Below, piece by piece: positions 1 through 10,704 of a stretch of DNA of 64,000 bases. Both the position numbers and the translations under genes were made by a program. Under the pieces are notes generated by a model. That model was not told the origin of the DNA, did no database searches, and saw only the letters and a program-made list of their open reading frames with translations. How positions within the stretch are numbered: position 1 is the first letter of the stretch; each line of letters opens with the position of its first letter. The stretch is taken from contig JAHEFR010000007.1 of the NCBI GenBank assembly GCA_024640085.1, forward strand, positions 57,245 to 121,244, read 5' to 3'. The DNA is from Gammaproteobacteria bacterium. Its GTDB lineage: Bacteria; Pseudomonadota; Gammaproteobacteria; Steroidobacterales; XN24.

Positions 1-22
1 CGAAAGGTGTTAACGGATCAGA

Positions 23-919
23 ATGGATGGACATGTCAGAGCCGCACTACTCGCGGCATTCAGGCACGTGTTCCAACCCCTGGTCCGGTTGGCGCTCCGT
101 AACGGGATTTCGTATGCGGAATTTTGTGCCGGCCTGAAACGAGTTTTTGTCGAGACGGTCCAGGATGACTTTCAGATTCCTGGACAGCCGATGACGGCGT
201 CGAAGATCGCGATCCTGACGGGCCTGACGCGAGAAGACGTCACCTACGTGCAAGAGGAGATTGAAAGGGGGATTGGGGACGAGCTGATCATCATGGGGCG
301 AATCGGGAAGCTGATCGAGGGATGGACCACCGACGCAGACTTCACAGGGCCCTACGGGATACCGCTCGAACTCAAACAGGAAGAGGGACAAGGCGCCTTC
401 CCTGCCCTAGTAAAACGGTACGCTGAGAAGATGACTCCAGGAGCGATGCTCCGCGAACTCAAACGAGTCGGTGTCATCCAGGAGACCAAGGACAAAAAGA
501 TCAGATTGCTGTCGCGTTCGTATATCGCAGGAAGATTCCGACCCGAAGCAATCGACAGAATGGGAAGAACACTGGGAGATCTCGCAGAGACACTCGAATA
601 CAACCTGAATCCACTCCGTCCCGGACCTGCCAGATTTGAACGGCAGGTATACACACCAGAAGGGATAGATGAGGAATCGTTCCGGCTATTCAAGAAAGAA
701 ACGCAAGAGCTCGGACAGGATTTTCTAGAGAAGCTGGATAACTGGTTGTCGGAACGAGAGCTGGAAGACGACAAGAAAGTAGAAAGACGGCTGCTAGACC
801 CTAAAGTGCGGGAGCAGGCACGAATCGTAAAGGTGGGAGTTGGGGTTTACCTCTACGAACACTGGAATGGACATGAGCAGGGCCAGGGTGATGGAGAAAC
901 GAGCGATGAAGGATCGTAA
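23..919 (+). CDS. DUF6502-type protein, first copy
   Basis: Protein of unknown function, 298 aa. I place it in the DUF6502-type family from its N-terminal block (about residues 18-34, QPLVRLALRNGISYAEF) and a helix-turn-helix-like segment near residues 58-82 containing ILTGLTREDVTYV. No signal peptide, membrane segment or enzyme motif is visible; the C-terminal half is highly charged. Both blocks recur in the protein at 1942-2760, so the two are paralogues (seen directly). A nucleic-acid-binding regulatory role is inference from the HTH-like segment only. The 3' end overlaps the start of the repeat protein at 906 by 14 bases, which suggests translational coupling. The ATG at 23 gives an N-terminus matching the paralogue; its ribosome site is weak. 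Base composition looks richer in A/T than in smc or pnp. Confidence 0.8.
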   Translation: MDGHVRAALLAAFRHVFQPLVRLALRNGISYAEFCAGLKRVFVETVQDDFQIPGQPMTASKIAILTGLTREDVTYVQEEIERGIGDELIIMGRIGKLIEGWTTDADFTGPYGIPLELKQEEGQGAFPALVKRYAEKMTPGAMLRELKRVGVIQETKDKKIRLLSRSYIAGRFRPEAIDRMGRTLGDLAETLEYNLNPLRPGPARFERQVYTPEGIDEESFRLFKKETQELGQDFLEKLDNWLSERELEDDKKVERRLLDPKVREQARIVKVGVGVYLYEHWNGHEQGQGDGETSDEGS

Positions 920-1844
920 TTGGCAAACCAAGGGTTGGCGGGCAATGGTTAAAGCCCTCGCCGGCGGTGTAGCTTGCTGGATGTTTCTCCCTGGGCCCTT
1001 GGCATTCTCAGCCGCACCAGGATCCGGCGTCGACGCCATCGTCGGTTCCGGTACGGAGGCCATCGTCGGCTCCGGCAAGAACGCCATTGTGGGCTCCGGT
1101 ACGGAGGCCATTGTCGGCTCCGGCAAGAACGCCATTGTGGGCTCCGGTACGGAGGCCATCGTCGGCTCCGGCAAGAACGCCATTGTGGGCTCCGGTACGG
1201 AGGCCATTGTCGGCTCCGGCAAGAACGCCATTGTGGGCTCCGGTACGGAGGCCATTGTCGGCTCCGGCAAGAACGCCATTGTGGGCTCCGGTACGGAGGC
1301 CATTGTCGGCTCCGGCAAGAACGCCATTGTGGGCTCCGGTACGGAGGCCATCGTCGGCTCCGGCAAGAACGCCATTGTGGGTTCCGGCAAACCCTGGGCA
1401 AATAGGGACCGTGTTTTCGGTCCTGTATTAAGCGGACCGGTTACCGCGCTCGACCTTGACCAGCGGTCGATCACCATTCTCGGCCAAGATATCAAGGTTC
1501 TTCGTTCGACCACCTTTTCGGGCGCTTCTTTCGACAGCCTACAAATCGGCGATTGGACGACGATAACTGGATTATCAAGTGGGAATAAGGTTCACGCGTC
1601 TCACGTGATCGTGCAAAGCGAGAGTTTCGTGCCCGGCGTCTCCACTGTTTACGTTGGTGGGGATATTCTTGCGATCAACACGAACATTGGTTTTCTTACG
1701 GTAGGAGACGTTGCCGTATATGTCGGTTCTATTGATGCGCGGATGTGGCAGAACCTGCAAAGCGGTGACTACGTTGAGATATATGGCACTCTCCCTCAAT
1801 CTGGGCAGCCTGTAACCGCTACCAGCGTATCAGCGGAACGCTAG
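906..1844 (+). CDS. exported octapeptide-repeat protein with DUF5666-like C-terminal part
   Basis: 312 aa. The N-terminus looks like a signal peptide: a basic start, then a hydrophobic stretch (about residues 17-36) ending near SAAPGSG. Residues about 39-162 are 15 tandem octapeptides, GSG-x-x-AIV, in which KN and TE alternate at the variable positions, plus a final GSGK. The last 140 residues are beta-rich (SITILGQDIKVL, LTVGDVAVYVG, DYVEIYGTL) and resemble DUF5666 OB-like domains; that match is from memory, moderate confidence. The ATG at 906 is preferred over upstream in-frame starts at 840, 867, 873 and 891 because GGAG lies 9 bases before it. It overlaps the upstream gene. The glycine/valine-spaced repeat could form a surface beta-solenoid or stalk (inference). 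Function unknown. Confidence 0.72.
   Translation: MKDRNWQTKGWRAMVKALAGGVACWMFLPGPLAFSAAPGSGVDAIVGSGTEAIVGSGKNAIVGSGTEAIVGSGKNAIVGSGTEAIVGSGKNAIVGSGTEAIVGSGKNAIVGSGTEAIVGSGKNAIVGSGTEAIVGSGKNAIVGSGTEAIVGSGKNAIVGSGKPWANRDRVFGPVLSGPVTALDLDQRSITILGQDIKVLRSTTFSGASFDSLQIGDWTTITGLSSGNKVHASHVIVQSESFVPGVSTVYVGGDILAINTNIGFLTVGDVAVYVGSIDARMWQNLQSGDYVEIYGTLPQSGQPVTATSVSAER
1020..1391 (+). repeat. tandem 24/48-bp coding repeat
   Basis: Fifteen 24-bp units (1020-1379) plus a partial unit encode the octapeptide array. After the first unit (GSGVDAIV) they form seven 48-bp higher-order units of TE type followed by KN type. The copies are almost identical at DNA level, differing mainly at atc/att in the Ile codon, which points to recent expansion or homogenisation by recombination or slippage. 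Confidence 0.9.
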
Positions 1845-1853
1845 CACAATGAG

Positions 1854-1881
1854 AAAAGGGGCCTTTCGTGGCCCCTTTTTT
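1854..1881 (+). terminator. intrinsic terminator after the repeat-protein gene
   Basis: Ten-bp stem AAAAGGGGCC / GGCCCCTTTT with a 6-base loop, ending in six T. It lies 10 bases after the stop codon at 1844. The run of A on the other side means it could also act on the convergent gene at 1942-2760. Confidence 0.85.
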
Positions 1882-1941
1882 CGTTATCTACCGTCGTAAG
1901 CTTCGCTTCCCCATAGGTACTAGCGCTCCTACCTCTGAGAC

Positions 1942-2760
1942 CTATTTCCTCTTTCGGGCCTCATCAGAGAAGAAATAGATTCCGAGTCCACATCGCACCG
2001 TCTTGCTTTTTCCATCCTCACCCTTCGCTTGATGCGACGCTAGCCAATCGTCCAAGAACTCCAAAAGATTTGTCCCGTGATCTCTAACCAATGAGTGAAA
2101 TTTCGCTAGATGTCGCATATCAACTTGGTCGTTCCAAACTCTATACTCGAACTTACGAGCGCTCTCGTCTGGGTGCACGGAGTTAAAATGTAATGTCGCC
2201 GCCAAATCGTGCATCACCTCACCATAACGATTCGCCATGTACGGATCTATGCCGGACGGATTGAAGTAACGCTTCACGCACTGAAACATTCCTTCTGAGA
2301 CTTCTTTAACTGCCCCAGCGTTCTTTAGTTCCGTAAGAATCGCGCCAGGCGGCACATCCCCGCCACATCGCTTAACCAAATCCCTAAAACCCAACGGTTC
2401 CTCCATACTTAGCACCCTTGGGAGGCCGTCTTCTCCCATGAAATCATCATCGTGATGCCACAACTCTAGAAGTTGCGCCGGCCGGCCCAGCCGGGGATGA
2501 GTTTTCTCCTTGTTATCTGCATCTTGCCTTCTAATTCGCGTGACTTCCTTTCTTGTCAATCCCGTCATGACTGCTGTTCGAGAAATATTTGTTGGGCGTC
2601 CACGGACACCGTAGTCATCAGTAGCAACTCTAACAAAGGCTGTTTTCGCCACCTCAGAGAACTCTCGATAGCCGATCCCATTCCTTAAAAGAAATCTGGC
2701 TATTGGTTGCATGAACGCGTGGCACGCACCAAGTAGAGTTTCTCTTACTGTTGTTGTCAC
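1942..2760 (-). CDS. DUF6502-type protein, second copy
   Basis: 272 aa, paralogue of the protein at 23-919. The shared blocks are the N-terminal QPIARFLLRNGIGYREF (about residues 18-34), the HTH-like segment AVMTGLTRKEVTRIRRQ (about 63-79), and LVKRCGG followed by PPGAILTELKNAG in the middle. No secretion or membrane signal. The start is a GTG at 2760 with GAGG ten bases upstream. It is transcribed toward the repeat-protein operon and the two meet at the terminator near 1854-1881. Its base composition is clearly lower in G+C than ligA next door, consistent with acquisition by transfer (inference). The family often carries a putative HTH; molecular function unknown. Confidence 0.8.
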   Translation of the reverse strand: MTTTVRETLLGACHAFMQPIARFLLRNGIGYREFSEVAKTAFVRVATDDYGVRGRPTNISRTAVMTGLTRKEVTRIRRQDADNKEKTHPRLGRPAQLLELWHHDDDFMGEDGLPRVLSMEEPLGFRDLVKRCGGDVPPGAILTELKNAGAVKEVSEGMFQCVKRYFNPSGIDPYMANRYGEVMHDLAATLHFNSVHPDESARKFEYRVWNDQVDMRHLAKFHSLVRDHGTNLLEFLDDWLASHQAKGEDGKSKTVRCGLGIYFFSDEARKRK

Positions 2761-2784
2761 GGAATGTGAACCTCGCCGAAACGC

Positions 2785-4821
<2,037 letters not shown>

Positions 4822-5544
4822 CTACGCCAACGGTCCCAGGCGAGACTGCCGGAGAAACTCGATGAGCTCCTCCCTCATGTGAGTAGCGCCCTGGTTGGTC
4901 AGAGTCGACCGGCTTTCGTCCAGGACCTCCCCGCCGAGTCGGCTGGCCAGCCGGCGGCAGCACGCCACCATTCTTGCGAGATCGTCTACCCTGCCGGGGC
5001 CCGGAAGGGTCATGAAAGCGGTGATCCCGACAGTGGAGAAACCGCCCATTTCGTCTATTGGAAAGGTGCCGGGCTCCATCATGTTGACGATAGTGAAGAC
5101 GGATTCACCCTGGTCGTTGAGACAATGGAACGCATCATACTGGCCGTGTGTCAGACCTTCCTCCTGCAGGGCCTGCAACAAACCTGGCCCGGTGAAATCT
5201 TCTCCAGCCGCCGCGCGGACGTGGAGCACCAGTATCTTGCGGGGCATCACCGGGGCCCCGGCCGCTTTCCGGGAGCCATCCGCACGGCCGACCGATTCGG
5301 CGGAAGGCACGCTCGTCTGCCTCCGGATCTCGGGCTCCGGGAACTGCATCCATTTCCGGTCGGTAGAGGACATCGGAGCGCCAGGCTCGGCGGATTGACG
5401 AGACGCGATCCGGTCGATGCTCGGCTCCACCCGCCCGGACTGCTCCCTGGCGTGCCTGGCTGCAGCCCGGCTCCTGCCCCAGAAGTAAAGGGCCACGATC
5501 ACACCCAGCCCAACCAGGCCGATTATCCATCGAAGCTCCGACAT
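4822..5544 (-). CDS. zipA: cell division protein ZipA
   Basis: Inner-membrane protein that tethers FtsZ protofilaments at the division site. 240 aa. It has one N-terminal membrane helix (about residues 5-22, IIGLVGLGVIVALYFWG), a charged and proline-containing linker (about 23-95), and a C-terminal FtsZ-binding domain (about 100-235) that opens with KILVLHVRAAAGEDFTG. It is shorter than E. coli ZipA because the linker is short. I start at the ATG at 5544, with GGAG five bases upstream, rather than the in-frame GTG at 5559, which overlaps the smc stop codon. It sits between smc and ligA in the same direction. Confidence 0.92.
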   Translation of the reverse strand: MSELRWIIGLVGLGVIVALYFWGRSRAAARHAREQSGRVEPSIDRIASRQSAEPGAPMSSTDRKWMQFPEPEIRRQTSVPSAESVGRADGSRKAAGAPVMPRKILVLHVRAAAGEDFTGPGLLQALQEEGLTHGQYDAFHCLNDQGESVFTIVNMMEPGTFPIDEMGGFSTVGITAFMTLPGPGRVDDLARMVACCRRLASRLGGEVLDESRSTLTNQGATHMREELIEFLRQSRLGPLA

Positions 5545-5555
5545 CGGGTCTCCGG

Positions 5556-8500
5556 TCACATCGCCGCCATCTGCACCGCCTGATCGAGATCCACGGCGAC
5601 CAGACGAGAAACGCCCGGCTCGAGCATGGTTACCCCGGCCAGCTGATGGGTCATTTCCATGGTCACTTTGTTATGGGTAATCACAATGAATTGCACCCGG
5701 TCGGACATGTCCCGGACGATATCGCAAAAACGCCCCACGTTGGCATCATCCAGGGGTGCATCCACCTCATCCAGCATGCAGAACGGCGCCGGATTGAGCT
5801 GGAAAATCGCGAACACCAGCGCCACCGCCGTCAGGGCTTTCTCACCGCCAGACAGCAGGTGGATCGTGCTTATCCTTTTCCCTGGCGGCCTGGCCATGAC
5901 GGTCACGCCGGCGTCGAGCATATCCTCGCCGGTCAACTCGAGGTAGGCGTGCCCCCCACCGAACAGACGCGGGAAAATCTCTTTCATACCGGTGTTGACC
6001 CGGTCAAAAGTCTCGCGGAATCGGGTGCGGGTCTCGCGGTCGATGCGTCGTATGGCGCTTTCGAGGGTGTTCAGCGCCTCGGTGAGGTCCTCGAACTGGG
6101 CATCCAGATAGGCCTTGCGTTCACTCTGTTCCTTCAGTTCATCAATCGATGCCAGGTTGATCGGGCCCAATCGCTGAATCCTGGCGGACAACTTCTCAAC
6201 TGCCTCCTCCCACCCCGGGATCGACGCCTCGGGATCGAGTTCCGCCCTCAGCCCATCCAGGTCGAAGCCTGTCTCAGCGAATTGCTCGGCTGCTGTCTGC
6301 AGTCGGACCTGCACCTCACGCGCCGCTAGCCTGAGTTCGTCAAGGCTCGAACGGATCTCCTCGCTCTCCCTTTCCCGGGCCTGGCGCTGCTCCTGCAGGG
6401 CGCGAAGCTGGTTGTCCGCCCCCTGAACCTTGTCGCGGGCGGCCGACAGCTGGGCCTCGATCTCGAGCTGCTGCTTGAGGCAGGCGTCCAGCTGCTTCTG
6501 TTGATCTCTGATCGGGTCCTGTCCTGCCGCCAATTGCGACTGCAGATCTTCGTACCGCTGCGTGGACTGGGATACCTGGGCCCGAAGCCTGTCGAGCGCG
6601 ACGCTGGCCGAGTCCCTGGTCGACTTCCTCGACTCCACCTGGATGGCCATGTCATGGGCGGCGGAGCGGTCCGCGCGGGCCCGCTCCCGGGACGCCTCGA
6701 GGGCCTCCTGTAGCTGGGTACGCTGCTGCTGAAGTTCCTGCCGTCTTGCCTCGAAAATGGACATCTGTCCAATCGACGCCTCCAGGGCGCGCCGGGACGC
6801 TCGGATCTTCTCTTCCGCTTCCTGCAGGTGAGCATCGACCTCGGCGGCCTCGGCCTTGAACTGAGTCACCTGGGATATGGTCTGCTCCTGGCGAGCCCTG
6901 ATCGAACTCAGCCGGCCGCGAATGTCACCATGCCGGCGGTGGGCATCGTTGATCTGCTCCTGGATACTGTCGCGGCGCCGTTCGCGGGAATGTATGTTCT
7001 CCTCGATGTCACTGCCGCGCCGCTCGAGATCCTCCACATCCGCCTGAAGGGCCGCCAGTCGCTGTCTGCGCTCGCGGATGTCCTGCTCCCGCTGGAGCAG
7101 TCCGCCCTGTTCGTCCGCCGCACGATGCAGCCGCAGCCAGCCTCGTCCGATCCAGATGCCCTCCCGTGTAATGATGGACTCGCTCGGCTGCAGTGCCATC
7201 CGTGCCGCCAACGCCTCAGCGAGGCTATCAGCCACCCGGACTCCTGCGAGCAGCCGATCCAATCCGACCGGTCCGGCAACCTTGTCCAGCAGGTGGCCTC
7301 TTTCCGCGGGAGATGCCAGCGCTTCGCCTGCGGACTCGAGGAAGCTGACAGTGCCGTGGCTGAGCCCGTCGAGGGCCATGGCGACATCGTCGATCCCGTC
7401 TACACAGATCGCCTCCAGGTATCCTCCCAGAACCGTTTCCGCGGCACTCTCCCAGCCGGCTTCGACCTCCAGCCGCTCGGCGAGACGCGGTTCCCGATCC
7501 AGACCCCGGCCCTGAAGCCAAGCCATCACCGCGCCGTCCTTGCGCCCCAGGGCCGCTTCCTGGAGGGCTTCCAGGGATGCCAGCTCCCCCGCCGTCTTTT
7601 GCAGCTCGCCGCGGGCCCCGTCCAGATCGGCCGTGAGCTGCTTTTCGGACTGCTTGAGGTCCTCGATCTCCTGTTTGACTTGTTGAATCTCGACATCGAG
7701 GTCGCCCGCCGCCTTGTCGGTCTCCCGCTCTTCAGCCTCCAGCTGGGCAATCTCGTTCCCGCCCAGGAGCCCGGACAACCGGGCGATTTCGGCCGAGCAG
7801 CGTTCACGCCTCTCGACGAGACGCCGCATCTGGGTCTCGATCTGCTCCATCCGGGCCTTTTCGACATCGGCGACCCGGGTGGCGTCGCCAGCTTCTTCCT
7901 TGAACCGGTCCCATCTGAGTTGCCAGTTCTCCATATCCTGCTCGGCAGAGCTGAGCGCCTCCGCCGACGAGGATTCAGCAGCTTGGGCCGCCTCGAGGCC
8001 AGGCCCGAGTTCACCCAGGGTCCGGCTCAGGTCCTGGATCTGGGCCTCGTCCCGCTCGATGTGTTGACGTAGATCCCGGAGCGCGGCTTCGACCTGCGCC
8101 AGATCTGCCTGCTGCCTGGCCCGCATCTCAGTGGCATGCTGGATCGACTGTTCCAGGCGGGCGATCTCCGCACCGACCCGGTAGTACCGTCCCTGAACCT
8201 CGTTCAAGGCATCGCTGTCGGCGGCATGGGCTTCCCGCCCCTTCTCGATATTGGCCTCCACATCCCGAAGACGTGCAATGGCCGCCTGGAGGCCAGTCTC
8301 GCGCTCCCTGACGATGCTGCCCTGTTGGGACTCCTGGGCCTCGAGTTCTCCCAGGCGCAGAGCCAGCAACTCTGCTCGCAGCTGCCTCTCTTTCTGTTTC
8401 TGCTTCTTGTAGCGCTCGGCCGTCCTGGCCTGGCGTTCCAGATGCCGGATATGATTCTCGATCTCCTCTCGGAGATCGTTCAGACGGCTGAGATTCTCCT

Positions 8501-9062
8501 TGGTGTGGCGGATCCTGGTCTCGGTTTCGCGTCGCCGCTCCTTATACTTCGAAATCCCGGCCGCTTCCTCGAGGTAGACCCTAAGCTCCTCGGGCTTGGC
8601 CTCGATCAGGCGAGAAATCATCCCCTGCTCGATGATCGAATAGCTCCGTGGCCCCAGACCCGTTCCGAGGAAGATACCGGTAATGTCCTTCCTCCGGCAG
8701 CGGGCGTTGTTCAGATAGTAGGCGGAGGTCCCATCCCTGGAGCAAACCCGCTTCACCGAAATCTCTGCATATCCAGCGTATTGGCCGCCCACCTTGCCGT
8801 CGGAATTGTCAAAAATCAGCTCGACCGTGGCCGTCCCCACCGGTTTCCGGGCGCTGGAGCCGTTGAAAATCACGTCAGCCATCGAGTCGCCGCGCAGAGT
8901 CTTGGCAGAGGACTCTCCCATCACCCAGCGGACAGCGTCGATGACATTGGACTTTCCGCAGCCGTTCGGGCCAACGACGCCAAGGAGATTACTGGGGAAA
9001 TGCAGGGTCGTGGGATCCACAAACGACTTGAATCCCGAGAGTTTTATCTTGCTGAGTCGCAT
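5556..9062 (-). CDS. smc: chromosome segregation protein SMC
   Basis: ATPase of the condensin complex that compacts and segregates the nucleoid with ScpA/ScpB. 1168 aa, normal for bacterial SMC. The Walker A motif GPNGCGKSN is at 31-39. Two long coiled coils flank a hinge (about 500-650). The ABC signature LSGGEKAL is near 1070 and Walker B, MLDEVDAPLDD, near 1096. The gene uses SMC rather than the MukBEF system of enteric bacteria, which argues against Enterobacterales and fits Pseudomonas/Chromatiales-type relatives. ATG at 9062. It is the first gene of the smc-zipA-ligA run; queF starts divergently 104 bases away. Confidence 0.97.
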   Translation of the reverse strand: MRLSKIKLSGFKSFVDPTTLHFPSNLLGVVGPNGCGKSNVIDAVRWVMGESSAKTLRGDSMADVIFNGSSARKPVGTATVELIFDNSDGKVGGQYAGYAEISVKRVCSRDGTSAYYLNNARCRRKDITGIFLGTGLGPRSYSIIEQGMISRLIEAKPEELRVYLEEAAGISKYKERRRETETRIRHTKENLSRLNDLREEIENHIRHLERQARTAERYKKQKQKERQLRAELLALRLGELEAQESQQGSIVRERETGLQAAIARLRDVEANIEKGREAHAADSDALNEVQGRYYRVGAEIARLEQSIQHATEMRARQQADLAQVEAALRDLRQHIERDEAQIQDLSRTLGELGPGLEAAQAAESSSAEALSSAEQDMENWQLRWDRFKEEAGDATRVADVEKARMEQIETQMRRLVERRERCSAEIARLSGLLGGNEIAQLEAEERETDKAAGDLDVEIQQVKQEIEDLKQSEKQLTADLDGARGELQKTAGELASLEALQEAALGRKDGAVMAWLQGRGLDREPRLAERLEVEAGWESAAETVLGGYLEAICVDGIDDVAMALDGLSHGTVSFLESAGEALASPAERGHLLDKVAGPVGLDRLLAGVRVADSLAEALAARMALQPSESIITREGIWIGRGWLRLHRAADEQGGLLQREQDIRERRQRLAALQADVEDLERRGSDIEENIHSRERRRDSIQEQINDAHRRHGDIRGRLSSIRARQEQTISQVTQFKAEAAEVDAHLQEAEEKIRASRRALEASIGQMSIFEARRQELQQQRTQLQEALEASRERARADRSAAHDMAIQVESRKSTRDSASVALDRLRAQVSQSTQRYEDLQSQLAAGQDPIRDQQKQLDACLKQQLEIEAQLSAARDKVQGADNQLRALQEQRQARERESEEIRSSLDELRLAAREVQVRLQTAAEQFAETGFDLDGLRAELDPEASIPGWEEAVEKLSARIQRLGPINLASIDELKEQSERKAYLDAQFEDLTEALNTLESAIRRIDRETRTRFRETFDRVNTGMKEIFPRLFGGGHAYLELTGEDMLDAGVTVMARPPGKRISTIHLLSGGEKALTAVALVFAIFQLNPAPFCMLDEVDAPLDDANVGRFCDIVRDMSDRVQFIVITHNKVTMEMTHQLAGVTMLEPGVSRLVAVDLDQAVQMAAM

Positions 9063-9166
9063 ACTTAGACGGAACGAGGGACCGATGGCCGCGAAAAACG
9101 GTGTAGTGTAAATTAATCCGCCACATTTAACACTTGCCCGCCACGGCGTGCTGGAGTTCAGTCCCG

Positions 9167-9607
9167 ATGCCCCGTACCGACTTTCCCGATCCTCGCCCCG
9201 GACCGTCCGGAGAAATCGAGACCTTCGACAATCCCAATCCGGAGCGGGACTACACCATCCGGATAGAGGTGCCGGAATTTACCTGCCTGTGCCCAAAGAC
9301 CGGGCAACCGGACTTCGCAGAGTTGCTGCTTGAATACGTGCCCGATCGCCTGTGCGTGGAGCTGAAGTCCCTCAAGCTCTACATATGGTCTTACCGCGAC
9401 CAGGGTGCATTTCATGAGGCCGTGACCAATAGCATCATGGACGATATCGTCGCGGCCATCGATCCGCGGTTCCTGAGGCTGGCCGCGGATTTCAACGTGC
9501 GCGGCGGCATATACACCTCTGTTGTCGCCGAGCACCGGGCCAAAGGCTGGACGCCGGCCGAGCCCGTGGACCTTCCGCGCGATCACCGCCGCCAGGGCCA
9601 GGATTGA
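9167..9607 (+). CDS. queF: NADPH-dependent 7-cyano-7-deazaguanine reductase QueF (short type)
   Basis: Reduces preQ0 to preQ1 in queuosine biosynthesis, in the cytoplasm. 146 aa, the short single-domain form. Diagnostic motifs are the nucleophile region [15 protein letters not shown] (about 36-50, with Cys forming the thioimide and Asp as proton donor), the binding strand [20 protein letters not shown] (about 64-83) with its conserved Glu, and [10 protein letters not shown] near the C-terminus. The ATG at 9167 has GGAG ten bases upstream; an in-frame TTG at 9134 is less likely. No preQ1 riboswitch is recognisable upstream. It is transcribed alone, divergent from smc. Confidence 0.93.
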   Translation: MPRTDFPDPRPGPSGEIETFDNPNPERDYTIRIEVPEFTCLCPKTGQPDFAELLLEYVPDRLCVELKSLKLYIWSYRDQGAFHEAVTNSIMDDIVAAIDPRFLRLAADFNVRGGIYTSVVAEHRAKGWTPAEPVDLPRDHRRQGQD

Positions 9608-9741
9608 AAGGGCTGGACTCGGAGACCAAAAGTAGATAAAAAGGCCCGTTTGAAACGCGGCTCCCGCGGGATTCGGCATCGCAGCAAGGCCGGCTCGGGA
9701 CTCGCACCGCGAACACAAACGCCATGGCTCGGAGACAATTG

Positions 9742-10647
9742 ATGCCAGCCAGCAAGAAAGCTACCAGCAAGAAAGCAGTCAGCCGCAAGAAGGCGAAAGC
9801 CTCCTCCGCCGCCAGGACCAAGGGCAGAAAGAAGGCTGCTGCGATCCGGTCGGCAACGTCGAAGAAGAGAGTCACGAGCAGGAAGAAGTCCGCCGTAAAG
9901 AAGAAAGCTGCGCCGCGCAAGAAATCCGTGGCGAAGAAGAAGCCTGTGGCGAAGAAGAAGCCCGCGGCGAAGAAGAAGCCCGCGGCGAAGAAGAAGCCCG
10001 CGGCGAAGAAGAAGCCCGCGGCGAAGAAGAAGCCCGCGGCGAAGAAGAAGCCCGCGGCGAAGAAGAAGCCCGCCTCCAGGAAAAAGCCGGCGACCAAGAA
10101 GAAAACGGCGTCAAAGAGGGCCCCTGCCAGGACGAAGGTCGCCGCACACAAACCGACGCCGCGTAAGAAGACAAGAAGCAAGCGCGTCTCCGGGGGCAAG
10201 AAGAAGCGTTTCGGCGCACATGGCCCCCTGCACGGATTCCAGCCCTACCATCAGCGTGCTCGCGAGGACTACATGAGCGACGAAATGCTCGCGCATTTCC
10301 GACAGATCCTCATCTCCTGGAAACGCGAACTCATGGAAGAAGTCGACCGGACCGTCCATCACATGAAGGACGAGGCCGCAAATTTTCCGGACCCCAACGA
10401 CCGTGCCACCCAGGAATCTGAGTTCAGCCTCGAACTCCGGACCCGGGACAGGGAAAGAAAGCTGTTGCGCAAGATCGACTCCGCCCTTAAACGCATCGAG
10501 GACGGATCGTACGGCTACTGCGCCGAGACCGGCGAGGAGATTGGTCTCAAGCGGCTGGAGGCCAGGCCGGTCGCTACTCTATCCGTCGAGGCCCAGGAAC
10601 GGCGGGAGCTGGCCGAGAGGCAGTACCGCGACTGGGACGATCGCTAG
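9742..10647 (+). CDS. dksA: DksA-family RNA polymerase-binding protein, lysine-tailed and lacking the zinc finger
   Basis: 301 aa. The C-terminal 150 residues are DksA, the factor that works with ppGpp in the RNA polymerase secondary channel. The coiled-coil tip DPNDRA keeps both acidic residues (about Asp217 and Asp220), followed by FSLELRTRDRERKL as in E. coli DksA. The four zinc Cys are replaced by C-T-S-A (about 260, 263, 281, 284), the pattern I recall for zinc-independent DksA2 of Pseudomonas. Residues 1 to about 150 are an Ala/Lys/Pro-rich, histone H1-like tail with tandem AKKKPA repeats, absent from classical DksA. The ATG at 9742 has GGAG seven bases upstream and is preferred over the ATG at 9724. 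The gene is followed by gluQ, the usual partner of dksA, so this appears to be the housekeeping-locus copy. Confidence 0.92.
   Translation: MPASKKATSKKAVSRKKAKASSAARTKGRKKAAAIRSATSKKRVTSRKKSAVKKKAAPRKKSVAKKKPVAKKKPAAKKKPAAKKKPAAKKKPAAKKKPAAKKKPAAKKKPASRKKPATKKKTASKRAPARTKVAAHKPTPRKKTRSKRVSGGKKKRFGAHGPLHGFQPYHQRAREDYMSDEMLAHFRQILISWKRELMEEVDRTVHHMKDEAANFPDPNDRATQESEFSLELRTRDRERKLLRKIDSALKRIEDGSYGYCAETGEEIGLKRLEARPVATLSVEAQERRELAERQYRDWDDR
9931..10074 (+). repeat. 18-bp tandem repeat encoding AKKKPA
   Basis: Eight consecutive 18-bp units of the form gcgaagaagaagcccgcg in the dksA reading frame. Units 2-7 are identical, and the first and last differ by one or two bases. They encode a highly basic tail; copy number is likely to vary between strains. 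Confidence 0.9.
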
Positions 10648-10704
10648 GCAACGGAATACCTCGCTCCCGCACGGCGCCGCCAGGACCCGTCGCGTCAGCC
10701 CGCG

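Noticed and set aside
1020..1391. Possible CRISPR array
   Set aside because: Repeats are directly adjacent coding units with no unique spacers and no cas genes nearby.
794..1513. Minus-strand ORF with PEPTMA repeats, and two further repeat ORFs in other frames
   Set aside because: They are shadows of the 24-bp coding repeat. Only the plus-strand frame has a signal peptide, ribosome site, non-repeat domain and terminator.
9063..9166. preQ1 riboswitch before queF
   Set aside because: The spacer shows no A-rich tail with a preceding C-rich hairpin loop of the aptamer type.
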